A stretch of 64,000 nt of DNA from Bizionia argentinensis JUB59 (GTDB lineage Bacteria > Bacteroidota > Bacteroidia > Flavobacteriales > Flavobacteriaceae), in the NCBI RefSeq assembly GCF_000224335.1, contig NZ_AFXZ01000012.1:62001-126000 (forward strand), written 5' to 3'. The position numbers and the translations under genes are program-made. Of this stretch, positions 28,357 through 35,935 are shown piece after piece. The notes beneath the pieces are model-generated. The model was not told the origin of the DNA. It made no database searches and saw nothing but the letters and a program-made list of their open reading frames with translations. Positions within the stretch are counted from its first letter, which is position 1. Each line of letters starts with the position of its first letter.

Positions 28357-29646
28357 ATGTCCAAAAAATTAGAAGAAATAGAGTTGCGAAGCGAACAGGT
28401 ACAAGATATTTTATCTTATGTGCCACATTGGATGATACGATATGGTAATATACTTTTTTTAGGAATAATTATTTTATTTTTTAGTTTAAGCTGGCTTATA
28501 AAATATCCAGATGTAATAACAGCAGAAGCTTTAGTAACGACACTAATACCCCCTCAAAAAGAATATGCTAAAATAAGTAGCAGAATTGATAGTGTTTTTG
28601 TTGAGAACAATCAAGTAATAAATAAAAACACCATTTTGGCGACTTTGGAAAACACTGCCAATTTTAAAGACATTCAAGCACTAAAACATATTATTGATAC
28701 TATAAAGCCCAATAATGAATCTTTTTACTTTCCGATAGATAATTTGCCTATACTATTTTTAGGAGAAGTAGATTCAGACTTTGCACTTTTTGAAAATTAT
28801 TACTCTCAATATACATTAAATAGAGATTTACAACCCTTTTCTAATGACGCTCTAGCTAATAAAAACTCTATGTCTGAATTAAAGAACAGATTACAAAATG
28901 CAAAAGCACAATTAATAATTAATCAAACAGAATTAGATTTTGCAAAAAGTAATTTAAAACGGCATGAAACTTTATTTAATAAAGGTGTTATTTCTAAATT
29001 AGAATATGAAAACAAACAAATACAATACGCGCAATCTCAACGTAACTTTAAAAACTTCGAATCCTCTATTTCGCAAATACGAGAATCTATAAGTAATGCA
29101 AACAAAACCACAAAAGGAACAGAAATAACTAAAACTAGAGAAGAAATTAAGTTATTGAAAAATGTATTGCAAGCTTTTAACCAATTAAAAAATGCGATTC
29201 ATAGTTGGGAGCAAAAGTATGTGCTCAAATCAAATATAAAAGGAAAAGTCTCTTTTCTGCATTTCTGGAGCGCTAATCAAAATGTGACTGTTGGAGATTT
29301 GGTGTTCACTATTATTCCTACAGAAAACCTTGATTATATTGCAAAATTAAAAACACCAATACAAAATTCCGGTAAGCTAAAAGTGGGTCAACAAGTTAAC
29401 ATTAGTGTTCAGAATTACCCTGAAGCCGAGTTTGGTTTTTTGCCGGGTACAATTAACCACATTTCTATAATTCCTGATAGCAAAGGCTTTTATTTATTAG
29501 ATGTAAAACTTCCTGAAAAATTAATAACATCTTATAATAAAGAAATAGACTTTAAACAAGAAATGCTTGGTCGTGCTGAAATTATAACTGAAGACCTCCG
29601 TTTATTAGAAAGGTTTTTCTATGAAATAAAGGATATATTCAAATAA
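28357..29646 (+). CDS. HlyD-family periplasmic adaptor of the peptide exporter
   Basis: A 429-residue membrane fusion protein. A single transmembrane helix near residues 28-47 is followed by a lipoyl-like half (KISSRIDSVFVENNQVINKNTILATLEN), a coiled-coil region from ~160 to 275 and the second lipoyl half with KSNIKGKVSFLHFWSANQNVTVGDLVFTIIP broken over residues ~288-320, then a beta-barrel domain. It links the inner-membrane C39 exporter to an outer-membrane channel such as a TolC homologue, which is not in the island. Its final 250 bp are repeated in decayed form at ~30033-30248. Confidence 0.9.
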   Translation: MSKKLEEIELRSEQVQDILSYVPHWMIRYGNILFLGIIILFFSLSWLIKYPDVITAEALVTTLIPPQKEYAKISSRIDSVFVENNQVINKNTILATLENTANFKDIQALKHIIDTIKPNNESFYFPIDNLPILFLGEVDSDFALFENYYSQYTLNRDLQPFSNDALANKNSMSELKNRLQNAKAQLIINQTELDFAKSNLKRHETLFNKGVISKLEYENKQIQYAQSQRNFKNFESSISQIRESISNANKTTKGTEITKTREEIKLLKNVLQAFNQLKNAIHSWEQKYVLKSNIKGKVSFLHFWSANQNVTVGDLVFTIIPTENLDYIAKLKTPIQNSGKLKVGQQVNISVQNYPEAEFGFLPGTINHISIIPDSKGFYLLDVKLPEKLITSYNKEIDFKQEMLGRAEIITEDLRLLERFFYEIKDIFK

Positions 29647-29650
29647 CAAT

Positions 29651-29702
29651 ATTCTCTCGCGAGGAACAGACAAAAACCTTGAGTGTCTTTAAATGATCAA
29701 GG
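29651..29702 (+). promoter_or_regulatory. Precursor leader element, copy D
   Basis: Palindrome core CTCTCGCGAGGAA at 29651-29666. Stem 1 GACA (29669-29672) with TGTC (29684-29687). Stem 2 CCTTGA (29677-29682) with TCAAGG (29697-29702), six of six pairs. It ends 26 nt before the ATG. Confidence 0.7.
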
Positions 29703-29728
29703 CAATTTAAATTTATAAATAATTTATT

Positions 29729-29917
29729 ATGAAAAATTTACAAAATTTAGGAGTCGCTTTAACTAAAGTAGAACAAAAAACTATTAATGGCGGCCAAAAA
29801 GGTTGTCCACCAGCTAAAATAAAAGTGTATGACCCAAATGAAGTATTTGAATGTGGTGGTGACACAGGTTTATATTGCTCAAATAATCTTACATGCTGTT
29901 ATGGATACTGTGTGTAA
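29729..29917 (+). CDS. Precursor peptide D, six-cysteine core
   Basis: The 62-residue peptide has leader MKNLQNLGVALTKVEQKTINGG and a 40-residue core with six Cys ending in C-x5-CC-x3-C (CSNNLTCCYGYC), the same spacing as in precursor C. The upstream element and leader are of the type also used by precursor F. A terminator follows directly. Confidence 0.85.
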   Translation: MKNLQNLGVALTKVEQKTINGGQKGCPPAKIKVYDPNEVFECGGDTGLYCSNNLTCCYGYCV

Positions 29918-29925
29918 AGTATTCC

Positions 29926-29956
29926 AAATGAGGCAGCTTTTAGCTGCCTCATTTTA
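29926..29956 (+). terminator. Terminator after precursor D
   Basis: AAATGAGGCAGC and GCTGCCTCATTT form a perfect 12-bp stem with a 5-nt loop followed by T-rich sequence. Confidence 0.85.
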
Positions 29957-30032
29957 AATTAATAGGAACTAAATAAAATAGCAATACAGAATTGCAAAAA
30001 GCTGAATCTGGAAAATAAATACATTTAAGTAA

Positions 30033-30248
30033 TCATAACTATCCTGAAGCCGAATTTTTCAAATTCCAATAATTCCTGATATCGAAGGCTTTTATTTATT
30101 AGATGTAAAACTTCCTGATAAGCTAATAACATCATAAAAAAAAGAAATAGCTTTTAAGCAAGAAATGCAAGGTAGTGCTGAAATTATAACGGAAGACCTG
30201 CGCCTAGCTGAACGTTTTTCCTATCAAATAAAAGACATATTTAAATAA
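30033..30248 (+). pseudogene. Decayed C-terminal fragment of an HlyD adaptor
   Basis: The sequence closely follows the end of the intact adaptor gene (29408-29646). It has lost ~35 bp internally (after CCTGAAGCCGA) and contains an in-frame TAA after the ACATCA codons, but retains the terminal codons for IKDIFK and the TAA stop. Weak similarity may reach back to ~29980. It is a relic of duplication of the adaptor-precursor block. Confidence 0.85.
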
Positions 30249-30289
30249 ACTAATTGGCGTGAAAAACAAAATATTAAAAACAAAAGTAG

Positions 30290-30309
30290 ATTCCTGCTCC
30301 CGCTGGAAT
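30290..30309. repeat. Variant of the 20-bp palindromic repeat
   Basis: ATTCCTGCTCCCGCTGGAAT has the same ends and inverted symmetry (one arm changed from CAG to CTG) as the repeat family found at 54-61 kb. It lies just before leader element E. Confidence 0.5.
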
Positions 30310-30316
30310 AGAAAAC

Positions 30317-30368
30317 ATTCTCTCGCGAGGAATAGACAGAAATTGTGACTGTCATTAAACGATCACAG
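30317..30368 (+). promoter_or_regulatory. Precursor leader element, copy E
   Basis: Palindrome core CTCTCGCGAGGAAT follows 30317. Stem 1 GACAG (30335-30339) with CTGTC (30349-30353). Stem 2 TTGTGA (30343-30348) with TCACAG (30363-30368), one G-U pair. It ends 27 nt before the ATG. Confidence 0.7.
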
Positions 30369-30395
30369 CTAATTTAATTTATAAATATTTTTATT

Positions 30396-30554
30396 ATGAA
30401 AAATTTAAAAAATTTAGGAATCGTTTTGTCTAGAGTTGAACAAAAAGCTATTAATGGAGGCCAATTGAAGTTTTGTCCATGTTCTTGTAATTCGGATGAT
30501 GGATCAGAACCTTATTGTGGTAACTATGGAACACTTCTTCAGTGTTGTGATTAG
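30396..30554 (+). CDS. Precursor peptide E, short six-cysteine core
   Basis: This 52-residue gene is easily missed by length cut-offs. It begins MKNLKNLGIVLSRVEQKAINGG, followed by a ~30-residue core with six Cys (CPCSC near the start, CCD at the end). The leader is nearly identical to that of precursor C. The A/T-rich ribosome region, the upstream element and a downstream hairpin match the other cassettes, which makes it a real member despite its size. Confidence 0.85.
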   Translation: MKNLKNLGIVLSRVEQKAINGGQLKFCPCSCNSDDGSEPYCGNYGTLLQCCD

Positions 30555-30570
30555 AAAAACTATTTAAAGC

Positions 30571-30600
30571 GGTGCTTACTTCTAGTGAGCACCAATTTTA
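30571..30600 (+). terminator. Terminator after precursor E
   Basis: GGTGCTTAC and GTGAGCACC pair over 9 positions (one G-U) around a 5-nt loop, followed by AATTTTA. Confidence 0.75.
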
Positions 30601-30829
30601 AAACTTTTATAAAAATAATTAATCACTCATAACACGCCTAATTTAATTGTTCAAAAAAACTAAATAAAAAAAGTTAAGAAAAATAGACTTATTAAGCGAT
30701 AAAGATCTTTCATTTTATGGATCACGTTCTGTGACGCGTAATACCAATATTCTATTACTGGTTTAACCTTTTCAGCTTAAACTAAGCTATAAAATATTTA
30801 ATCGCAATTTCGTCCAAACTTATTAAAAT
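30601..30829. other. Spacer between precursors E and F
   Basis: This is part of a 352-bp stretch without a gene (30555-30906). Apart from the terminator and leader element it is AT-rich with no frame. A small TCACGTTCTGTGA inverted repeat is the only structure seen. Confidence 0.4.
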
Positions 30830-30880
30830 ATTCTCTCGAGAGGAACAGACAAAACCTTGAGTGTCTTTAAATGATCAAGG
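30830..30880 (+). promoter_or_regulatory. Precursor leader element, copy F
   Basis: Palindrome CTCTCGAGAG (30833-30842), where the central CGCG of the other copies is CGAG but symmetry is kept. Stem 1 GACA (30848-30851) with TGTC (30862-30865). Stem 2 CCTTGA (30855-30860) with TCAAGG (30875-30880). It ends 26 nt before the ATG. Confidence 0.7.
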
Positions 30881-30906
30881 CAATTTAAATTTATAAATAA
30901 TTTATT

Positions 30907-31098
30907 ATGAAAAATTTACAAAATCTAGGAGTCGCTTTAAATAAAGCAGAACAACAAGTTATTAAAGGAGGGAAGAGATTATTTGAATGTAGTGGTGACG
31001 ACGATTGCCAAGGTCCAAAGCAGTGTAAAACTGGTGCACATCCAAATTCGTACATAGTAAAATGCTATCAAAATGCATGTATGATTAGTATGTGCTAA
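30907..31098 (+). CDS. Precursor peptide F, six-cysteine core
   Basis: The 63-residue peptide has leader MKNLQNLGVALNKAEQQVIKGG and a 41-residue core with six Cys, spaced C-x5-C-x5-C at its start (CSGDDDCQGPKQC). The leader element upstream is almost identical to that of precursor D. This is the last cassette before valS, which it meets tail to tail across a shared terminator. Confidence 0.85.
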   Translation: MKNLQNLGVALNKAEQQVIKGGKRLFECSGDDDCQGPKQCKTGAHPNSYIVKCYQNACMISMC

Positions 31099-31106
31099 AT
31101 AATTTA

Positions 31107-31141
31107 AGCAGTTGCCTACTAGAAGGCAACTGCTCTTTTTT
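31107..31141. terminator. Terminator between precursor F and valS
   Basis: AGCAGTTGCC and GGCAACTGCT pair perfectly around an 8-nt loop followed by CTTTTTT. The valS stop codon begins in the T-run. Confidence 0.85.
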
Positions 31142-33794
31142 AATTTAAACTTTCTAAACTACTTTTTAAAGTCTCAATTTTAGCTAAAGCATCGGCTTCT
31201 TTATTTCGCTCGTTTATAATAACTTGCTCTGGAGCGCCAGCCACAAAACGTTCATTGGCCAATTTCTTTTGAACTGATTTTAAAAAGCCTTCAGTATATT
31301 TTAATTCTTCTTCTAGCTTTTTAATTTCCTCTTCCACATCAATAGTCCCAGCTATAGGAATAAAGTACTCATTGGATTTGACACGGAAGGTTAAAGCGCC
31401 TTCAACCGCACTGTCCACATAGTCTATGGCTTCCAAATTACCTAATTTGATAATAATCGAATCCAATGCCTTGGAAACCGAATCATTATTAATGACTGAA
31501 AAACCAATGGCATCTTTAAATGGAATGTTTTTATCCTTACGAATATGTCGAACACCTGAAATCACATCTTGCATAAAATCAAAATCCGAAATGAATGCTG
31601 CATTAACCGTTTTTTGCTCTGGCCAAGGTGTTACTATTAAAGCATCTTCAGGTTTACGCTCTTCCATAAATTGCCAGATTTCCTCCGTAAGGAAAGGCAT
31701 AAATGGATGTAATATTTTCATTAAGTTTTCAAACTGCGCAATAACCTCTTGAAGTGTTTTTGCATCAATAGGCTGTTGGTATGCTGGTTTTATAATTTCT
31801 AACAACCAAGACGCAAAATCGTCCCAGATAAGTTTGTAAGTCGCCATTAAAGCATCAGACAAACGGTATTTACTAAAATGGTCTTCTATTTCAACTAATG
31901 TTTCTTGAAACTTCGCATCAAACCATTCTAAAGCTATTTTACTTGATTCTGGTTGTTCTATAGTTTCACTTACCTCCCAACCCTTTATTAAACGGAAAGC
32001 GTTCCATATTTTATTAGCAAAACCTTTTCCTTGTTGACAAAGCGCTTCATCGAACATTAAATCATTTCCAGCGGCTGAACTCAATAATAATCCAACACGC
32101 ACGCCGTCGGCACCATAATCTTCAATCAATTTTAAAGCATCAGGGGAATTCCCTAATGATTTACTCATTTTTCGACGTTCCTTATCTCGCACTAACCCCG
32201 TTAGATAAACATTATTAAAAGGCTTTTGATCTTTGTATTCGTAACCAGCAACAATCATACGTGCTACCCAGAAAAACAAGATATCCGGACCTGTTACTAA
32301 ATCGTTGGTTGGATAATAATATTTTATTTCTTCGTTTTCTGGATTTCTAATACCATCAAAAACACTCATTGGCCATAACCATGATGAGAACCACGTGTCT
32401 AATGCGTCTTTATCTTGACGTAAATCTTCAGCGGTAAAAGGCGGTTCGACTGCGCTCAGCGTGACATCTCGCTTTTCATTGGCTAATTGCACGGCTTGCT
32501 CAATAGTTTCAGCTACTACAAAATCTTCTTTGCCGTCGCCATAGAAATAAGCTGGAATTTGTTGTCCCCATAACAATTGTCTGGAAATATTCCAATCGCG
32601 AATATTTTCCATCCAATGTCTGTAGGTGTTTTCAAACTTTTTAGGAAATAGTTTAATTTCAGCATCTTCACCTAAAACAGCATCAATGGCAGGTTTTGCC
32701 AGATCTTCCATTTTCAAAAACCATTGATCAGATAATCTTGGTTCAATAACGGCTTTAGTACGTTCAGAGGTTCCAACTTTATTTAAATGTTGTTCTGTTT
32801 TTATTAAAGTATTACTGTCTGTTAGTTCTTTTACAATTTCTTTTCTAACCACAAAACGATCTTTTCCTTCATAATGCAATCCGTAGCTATTCAATGACGC
32901 ATCATCATTAAAAATATCAATAACTTCCAGATTGTGCTTATCTCCTAAATTTTTATCGTTTTCATCATGAGCTGGCGTTACCTTTAAACAACCCGTTCCA
33001 AACTCTACATCTACATACTCATCTTCAATAATAGGAATAACACGATTACAAATCGGCACAATAGCCTTTTTACCTTTTAAATGGGTAAAACGCTCATCAT
33101 TTGGGTTGATACAAATAGCTGTATCACCAAAAATAGTTTCAGGACGTGTAGTTGCAATAGTTAACGTTTCATTACTTCCTTCTATTTTATACTCTAGATA
33201 ATATAAGTTTCCTTGTTGTTCAACATGAATAACTTCCTCGTCAGACAAGGTTGTCTTTGCTTCAGGATCCCAGTTGACCATGCGAAAACCACGATAAATT
33301 AAACCTTTGTTATATAAATCTACAAAAACTTTAATTACAGATTCCGACATATCGTCATCCATAGTGAATTTGGTTCTATCCCAATCACATGAACAGCCTA
33401 GTTTTTTAAGTTGTTCCAAAATAACGCCGCCGTATTCATGAGTCCAATCCCAGGCGTGTGCTAAAAACTCATCACGTGTCAAATCGTTTTTATCAATTCC
33501 TTGCTCCTTTAATTTAGCAACCACTTTAGCTTCGGTAGCAATAGATGCATGATCGGTTCCAGGCACCCAACAAGCATTTTTACCTTGCAAACGCGCACGA
33601 CGAATTAATACATCTTGAATCGTGTTGTTAAGCATATGCCCCATATGTAGCACACCTGTTACGTTTGGAGGTGGAATTACAATGGTATATGGTTCTCTAT
33701 GATCGGGCGTGGAATGAAAGTAATTATTTTTCATCCAGTAATCATACCACTTACTCTCTACTTGACTTGCATCATATTTTGATGGAATTTGCAT
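31140..33794 (-). CDS. valS: Valine-tRNA ligase
   Basis: ValS charges tRNA-Val and edits threonine. The 884-residue protein shows the class I signatures [15 protein letters not shown] (HIGH type) near residue 45 and KMSKSLGNS (KMSKS), a connective editing domain ([10 protein letters not shown]) and the C-terminal tRNA-binding coiled coil ([18 protein letters not shown]). I place the start at 33794 ([10 protein letters not shown]) rather than 33827, because the earlier ATG lies inside a TACTTTTG promoter element. Its 3' end is duplicated in decayed form at 22671-23070, across the island. Confidence 0.97.
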   Translation of the reverse strand: MQIPSKYDASQVESKWYDYWMKNNYFHSTPDHREPYTIVIPPPNVTGVLHMGHMLNNTIQDVLIRRARLQGKNACWVPGTDHASIATEAKVVAKLKEQGIDKNDLTRDEFLAHAWDWTHEYGGVILEQLKKLGCSCDWDRTKFTMDDDMSESVIKVFVDLYNKGLIYRGFRMVNWDPEAKTTLSDEEVIHVEQQGNLYYLEYKIEGSNETLTIATTRPETIFGDTAICINPNDERFTHLKGKKAIVPICNRVIPIIEDEYVDVEFGTGCLKVTPAHDENDKNLGDKHNLEVIDIFNDDASLNSYGLHYEGKDRFVVRKEIVKELTDSNTLIKTEQHLNKVGTSERTKAVIEPRLSDQWFLKMEDLAKPAIDAVLGEDAEIKLFPKKFENTYRHWMENIRDWNISRQLLWGQQIPAYFYGDGKEDFVVAETIEQAVQLANEKRDVTLSAVEPPFTAEDLRQDKDALDTWFSSWLWPMSVFDGIRNPENEEIKYYYPTNDLVTGPDILFFWVARMIVAGYEYKDQKPFNNVYLTGLVRDKERRKMSKSLGNSPDALKLIEDYGADGVRVGLLLSSAAGNDLMFDEALCQQGKGFANKIWNAFRLIKGWEVSETIEQPESSKIALEWFDAKFQETLVEIEDHFSKYRLSDALMATYKLIWDDFASWLLEIIKPAYQQPIDAKTLQEVIAQFENLMKILHPFMPFLTEEIWQFMEERKPEDALIVTPWPEQKTVNAAFISDFDFMQDVISGVRHIRKDKNIPFKDAIGFSVINNDSVSKALDSIIIKLGNLEAIDYVDSAVEGALTFRVKSNEYFIPIAGTIDVEEEIKKLEEELKYTEGFLKSVQKKLANERFVAGAPEQVIINERNKEADALAKIETLKSSLESLN

Positions 33795-33824
33795 ACTTTG
33801 GAATAGTTTTTGAAATATAATATA

Positions 33825-33832
33825 CAAAAGTA
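33825..33832 (-). promoter_or_regulatory. -7 promoter element of valS
   Basis: The complement reads TACTTTTG, matching TAnnTTTG, 30 bp before the chosen ATG at 33794. Confidence 0.6.
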
Positions 33833-33979
33833 CTTATATTTCTATTTTCAAAAAATTATAAGACGTCATATTATATAACAATTGCAGTTTAATATTATAA
33901 TTCCGATGTCGTACGTCTATTTTTTTTGTATAAGGACGAAAAAGTGAGTAAGTTTACAACCATATTAAACATATAAATT

Positions 33980-34405
33980 ATGAAAAATTTAATTACGATA
34001 CTATTTGTAGGGCTAATTAGCTTTGCAGTTAATGCACAAGAAAAAGTTGCGAAAATCGAGTTTAAAGAAACAACGATCGACTATGGCATTATTGAAAAAG
34101 GTGCTGATGGCGTTCGTGTATTTGAATTTACAAACACCGGTGATGCACCTCTAGTTATTTCCAATGTAACATCAAGTTGTGGCTGTACGGTTCCAAAAAA
34201 ACCAGAAGGCCCTATTGCTCCAGGAGAAACAGGTCAAATTTCAGTAAAGTATGACACCAATCGCGTCATGCCTATTCGTAAAACTATTACAGTTTTATCT
34301 AATGCTGATACACCAACAACGGCTTTAAAAATTAAAGGTGACGTTATTGATCCTAAAAGATCAAGCGTTTTAGAGAAAAAAAATAAAAGTGTTATGAGTC
34401 AGTAA
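33980..34405 (+). CDS. DUF1573 secreted protein
   Basis: The 141-residue product has a signal peptide (cut near SFAVNAQ, residue ~20) and an Ig-like DUF1573 domain: IDYGIIEKGADGVRVFEFTNTGDAPLVISNV, then the SSCGCTVP motif and PIAPGETGQISVKYDTN. The CGC motif and GD-PL-I pattern are diagnostic. Its role in the envelope is unknown, though members are abundant in Bacteroidetes. A single gene with its own shared terminator. Confidence 0.9.
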   Translation: MKNLITILFVGLISFAVNAQEKVAKIEFKETTIDYGIIEKGADGVRVFEFTNTGDAPLVISNVTSSCGCTVPKKPEGPIAPGETGQISVKYDTNRVMPIRKTITVLSNADTPTTALKIKGDVIDPKRSSVLEKKNKSVMSQ

Positions 34406-34428
34406 TACTAGATTTAGACATTTAATTA

Positions 34429-34460
34429 AAAAACAGCCTTGAGAAATCAAGGCTGTTTTT
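34429..34460. terminator. Bidirectional terminator
   Basis: AAAAACAGCCTTGA and TCAAGGCTGTTTTT are perfectly complementary with a 4-nt loop, between convergent genes. Confidence 0.85.
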
Positions 34461-35811
34461 AGTTTAATAAGTTATTTAAATTAAATTCATATTTAAAGAG
34501 TTTACCATCGCGTTCAATTCGAATCCGTATCCTTTTACCATCTGGCCCTTTAAATAAATGAATTAGTTCTTGAAGACTGTATCTTTTGACATCCGTTCCA
34601 TTTACTTCCAAAATAAAATCGCCTAACTGCAAACCGGCTAATTGCGCAGGACTATTAGGTCTAATTTTCACAATTTCAAAAGCTGGAACAGTTTTCAATC
34701 GATAATCGTCATAAGGGCTTTTATTTGAAATGTGTTTAGTTACATCTGTGTTTTTGCCATAAAGTAGGCGACCATTATCTAAAGTATAATAATAATTTTT
34801 TACCAAGCGTATGCCATTATGCTCAATATCAATACCACTTTTATTATAGCTAAATGGTTTTTTAAAATTAGCGTTTTTCTTTATGACCATGTAGGAGTCT
34901 TGGTAATTAAACGTGACGTGAAATCGTTTTAAAATTTCAGCACCAATAGTACCATTCCTATCTTTATATTTTTTTAGCGTTTCAATAGATTCTCCTATAG
35001 GAAAAGCAACCAAAGACTCATTCAAAACAAAGTTACCAATAGTTAAATTCTCTACTTTGGATCGTTTTCCGTAAAGAGCTCCGCTTAATCCATAACCTAA
35101 AAAATCATCAAAATAGTTATCCGTAGAAACAATTTGTTGTGATGCGTCTTCAAATAACCAAAGTGCGTCACTTGCTCCGGTATCTAATAACATTTTAACG
35201 GGAATATCTTTACCTTCAATACGGATTTGAGCCGTAATATATGGTTTTAAATTATAAAAGCTCAAGGCTATTTTCTCACAATTGCGACAAGATTTTTCTT
35301 TATAGGTATCCGGATTAAGTAGTTTTATATATTTTGATCGGTAATTGATTTCTACCACAAAATCTTTAAAGACATCATAACCAATAATACCGTGAATAGG
35401 AATACCTAATTTTGGTGTATAATCCATACTTCCATCAAAAATAGCATAAATTGTTTGTTGATACTTTACAGCTTTCCCAATTTCAATTTTATTTTGAGTC
35501 GATTTAATAGCTTCCACAACATAACCATCTCCTAAACCTTTTAAAAAGAATGTTTCTTTAGTTTCTGAATTTAAAACTTCTAGACTACTTATATGTTCAA
35601 ATAAAATAGGTTTGGTTACACCACTATCTAAAATAAAGGAAAGCGTGACACCATTAATAGCAATGGGAATTACAATAAGATTATTAATTAATTGAAAACG
35701 GATTTTATCAGAAGTTTTTCCGTTATTGAACTGAAACGTTTGCTCTTGGGATAGTAGGCTAAAACTAACCAAAAGTGCTAATACAATGACAATAAATTTA
35801 GAACGTTTCAT
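34459..35811 (-). CDS. Retropepsin-like aspartyl protease with PDZ domain
   Basis: A 450-residue exported protein (signal peptide LLVSFSLLSQEQ). Two Asp-containing sites are visible: FILDSGVTKPILF near residue 60 and MLLDTGASDALWLF near residue 206, the second being a canonical D-T-G-A. A PDZ domain follows at ~370-445 (VKIRPNSPAQLAGLQLGDFILEVNG). The layout matches the Bacteroidetes aspartyl protease-PDZ family of periplasmic enzymes. Substrates are unknown. Confidence 0.88.
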   Translation of the reverse strand: MKRSKFIVIVLALLVSFSLLSQEQTFQFNNGKTSDKIRFQLINNLIVIPIAINGVTLSFILDSGVTKPILFEHISSLEVLNSETKETFFLKGLGDGYVVEAIKSTQNKIEIGKAVKYQQTIYAIFDGSMDYTPKLGIPIHGIIGYDVFKDFVVEINYRSKYIKLLNPDTYKEKSCRNCEKIALSFYNLKPYITAQIRIEGKDIPVKMLLDTGASDALWLFEDASQQIVSTDNYFDDFLGYGLSGALYGKRSKVENLTIGNFVLNESLVAFPIGESIETLKKYKDRNGTIGAEILKRFHVTFNYQDSYMVIKKNANFKKPFSYNKSGIDIEHNGIRLVKNYYYTLDNGRLLYGKNTDVTKHISNKSPYDDYRLKTVPAFEIVKIRPNSPAQLAGLQLGDFILEVNGTDVKRYSLQELIHLFKGPDGKRIRIRIERDGKLFKYEFNLNNLLN

Positions 35812-35935
35812 CTGCTATGTATGAAGTACGCTATTAAAGTACGACATATTGTTCATATTTACTTAATTACAACACGTTTTTAACAACTAAATCAATATAT
35901 ATTTCAGAACTTCGCGTTTTTAATACCATAAGTTT

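Noticed and set aside
25058-30880. Possible CRISPR-like repeats in the peptide island
   Set aside because: The repeats are far apart at irregular distances, each is followed by a gene start at a fixed spacing, and no cas gene or short spacers are present.
22671-31141. Integrase-driven genomic island or transposon
   Set aside because: No integrase, transposase or short target duplication was found. The border is a long, diverged valS copy, better explained by homologous recombination.
33795-33827. Longer valS start
   Set aside because: The ATG at 33827 lies in the TACTTTTG promoter element. The protein from 33794 has the normal N-terminus.
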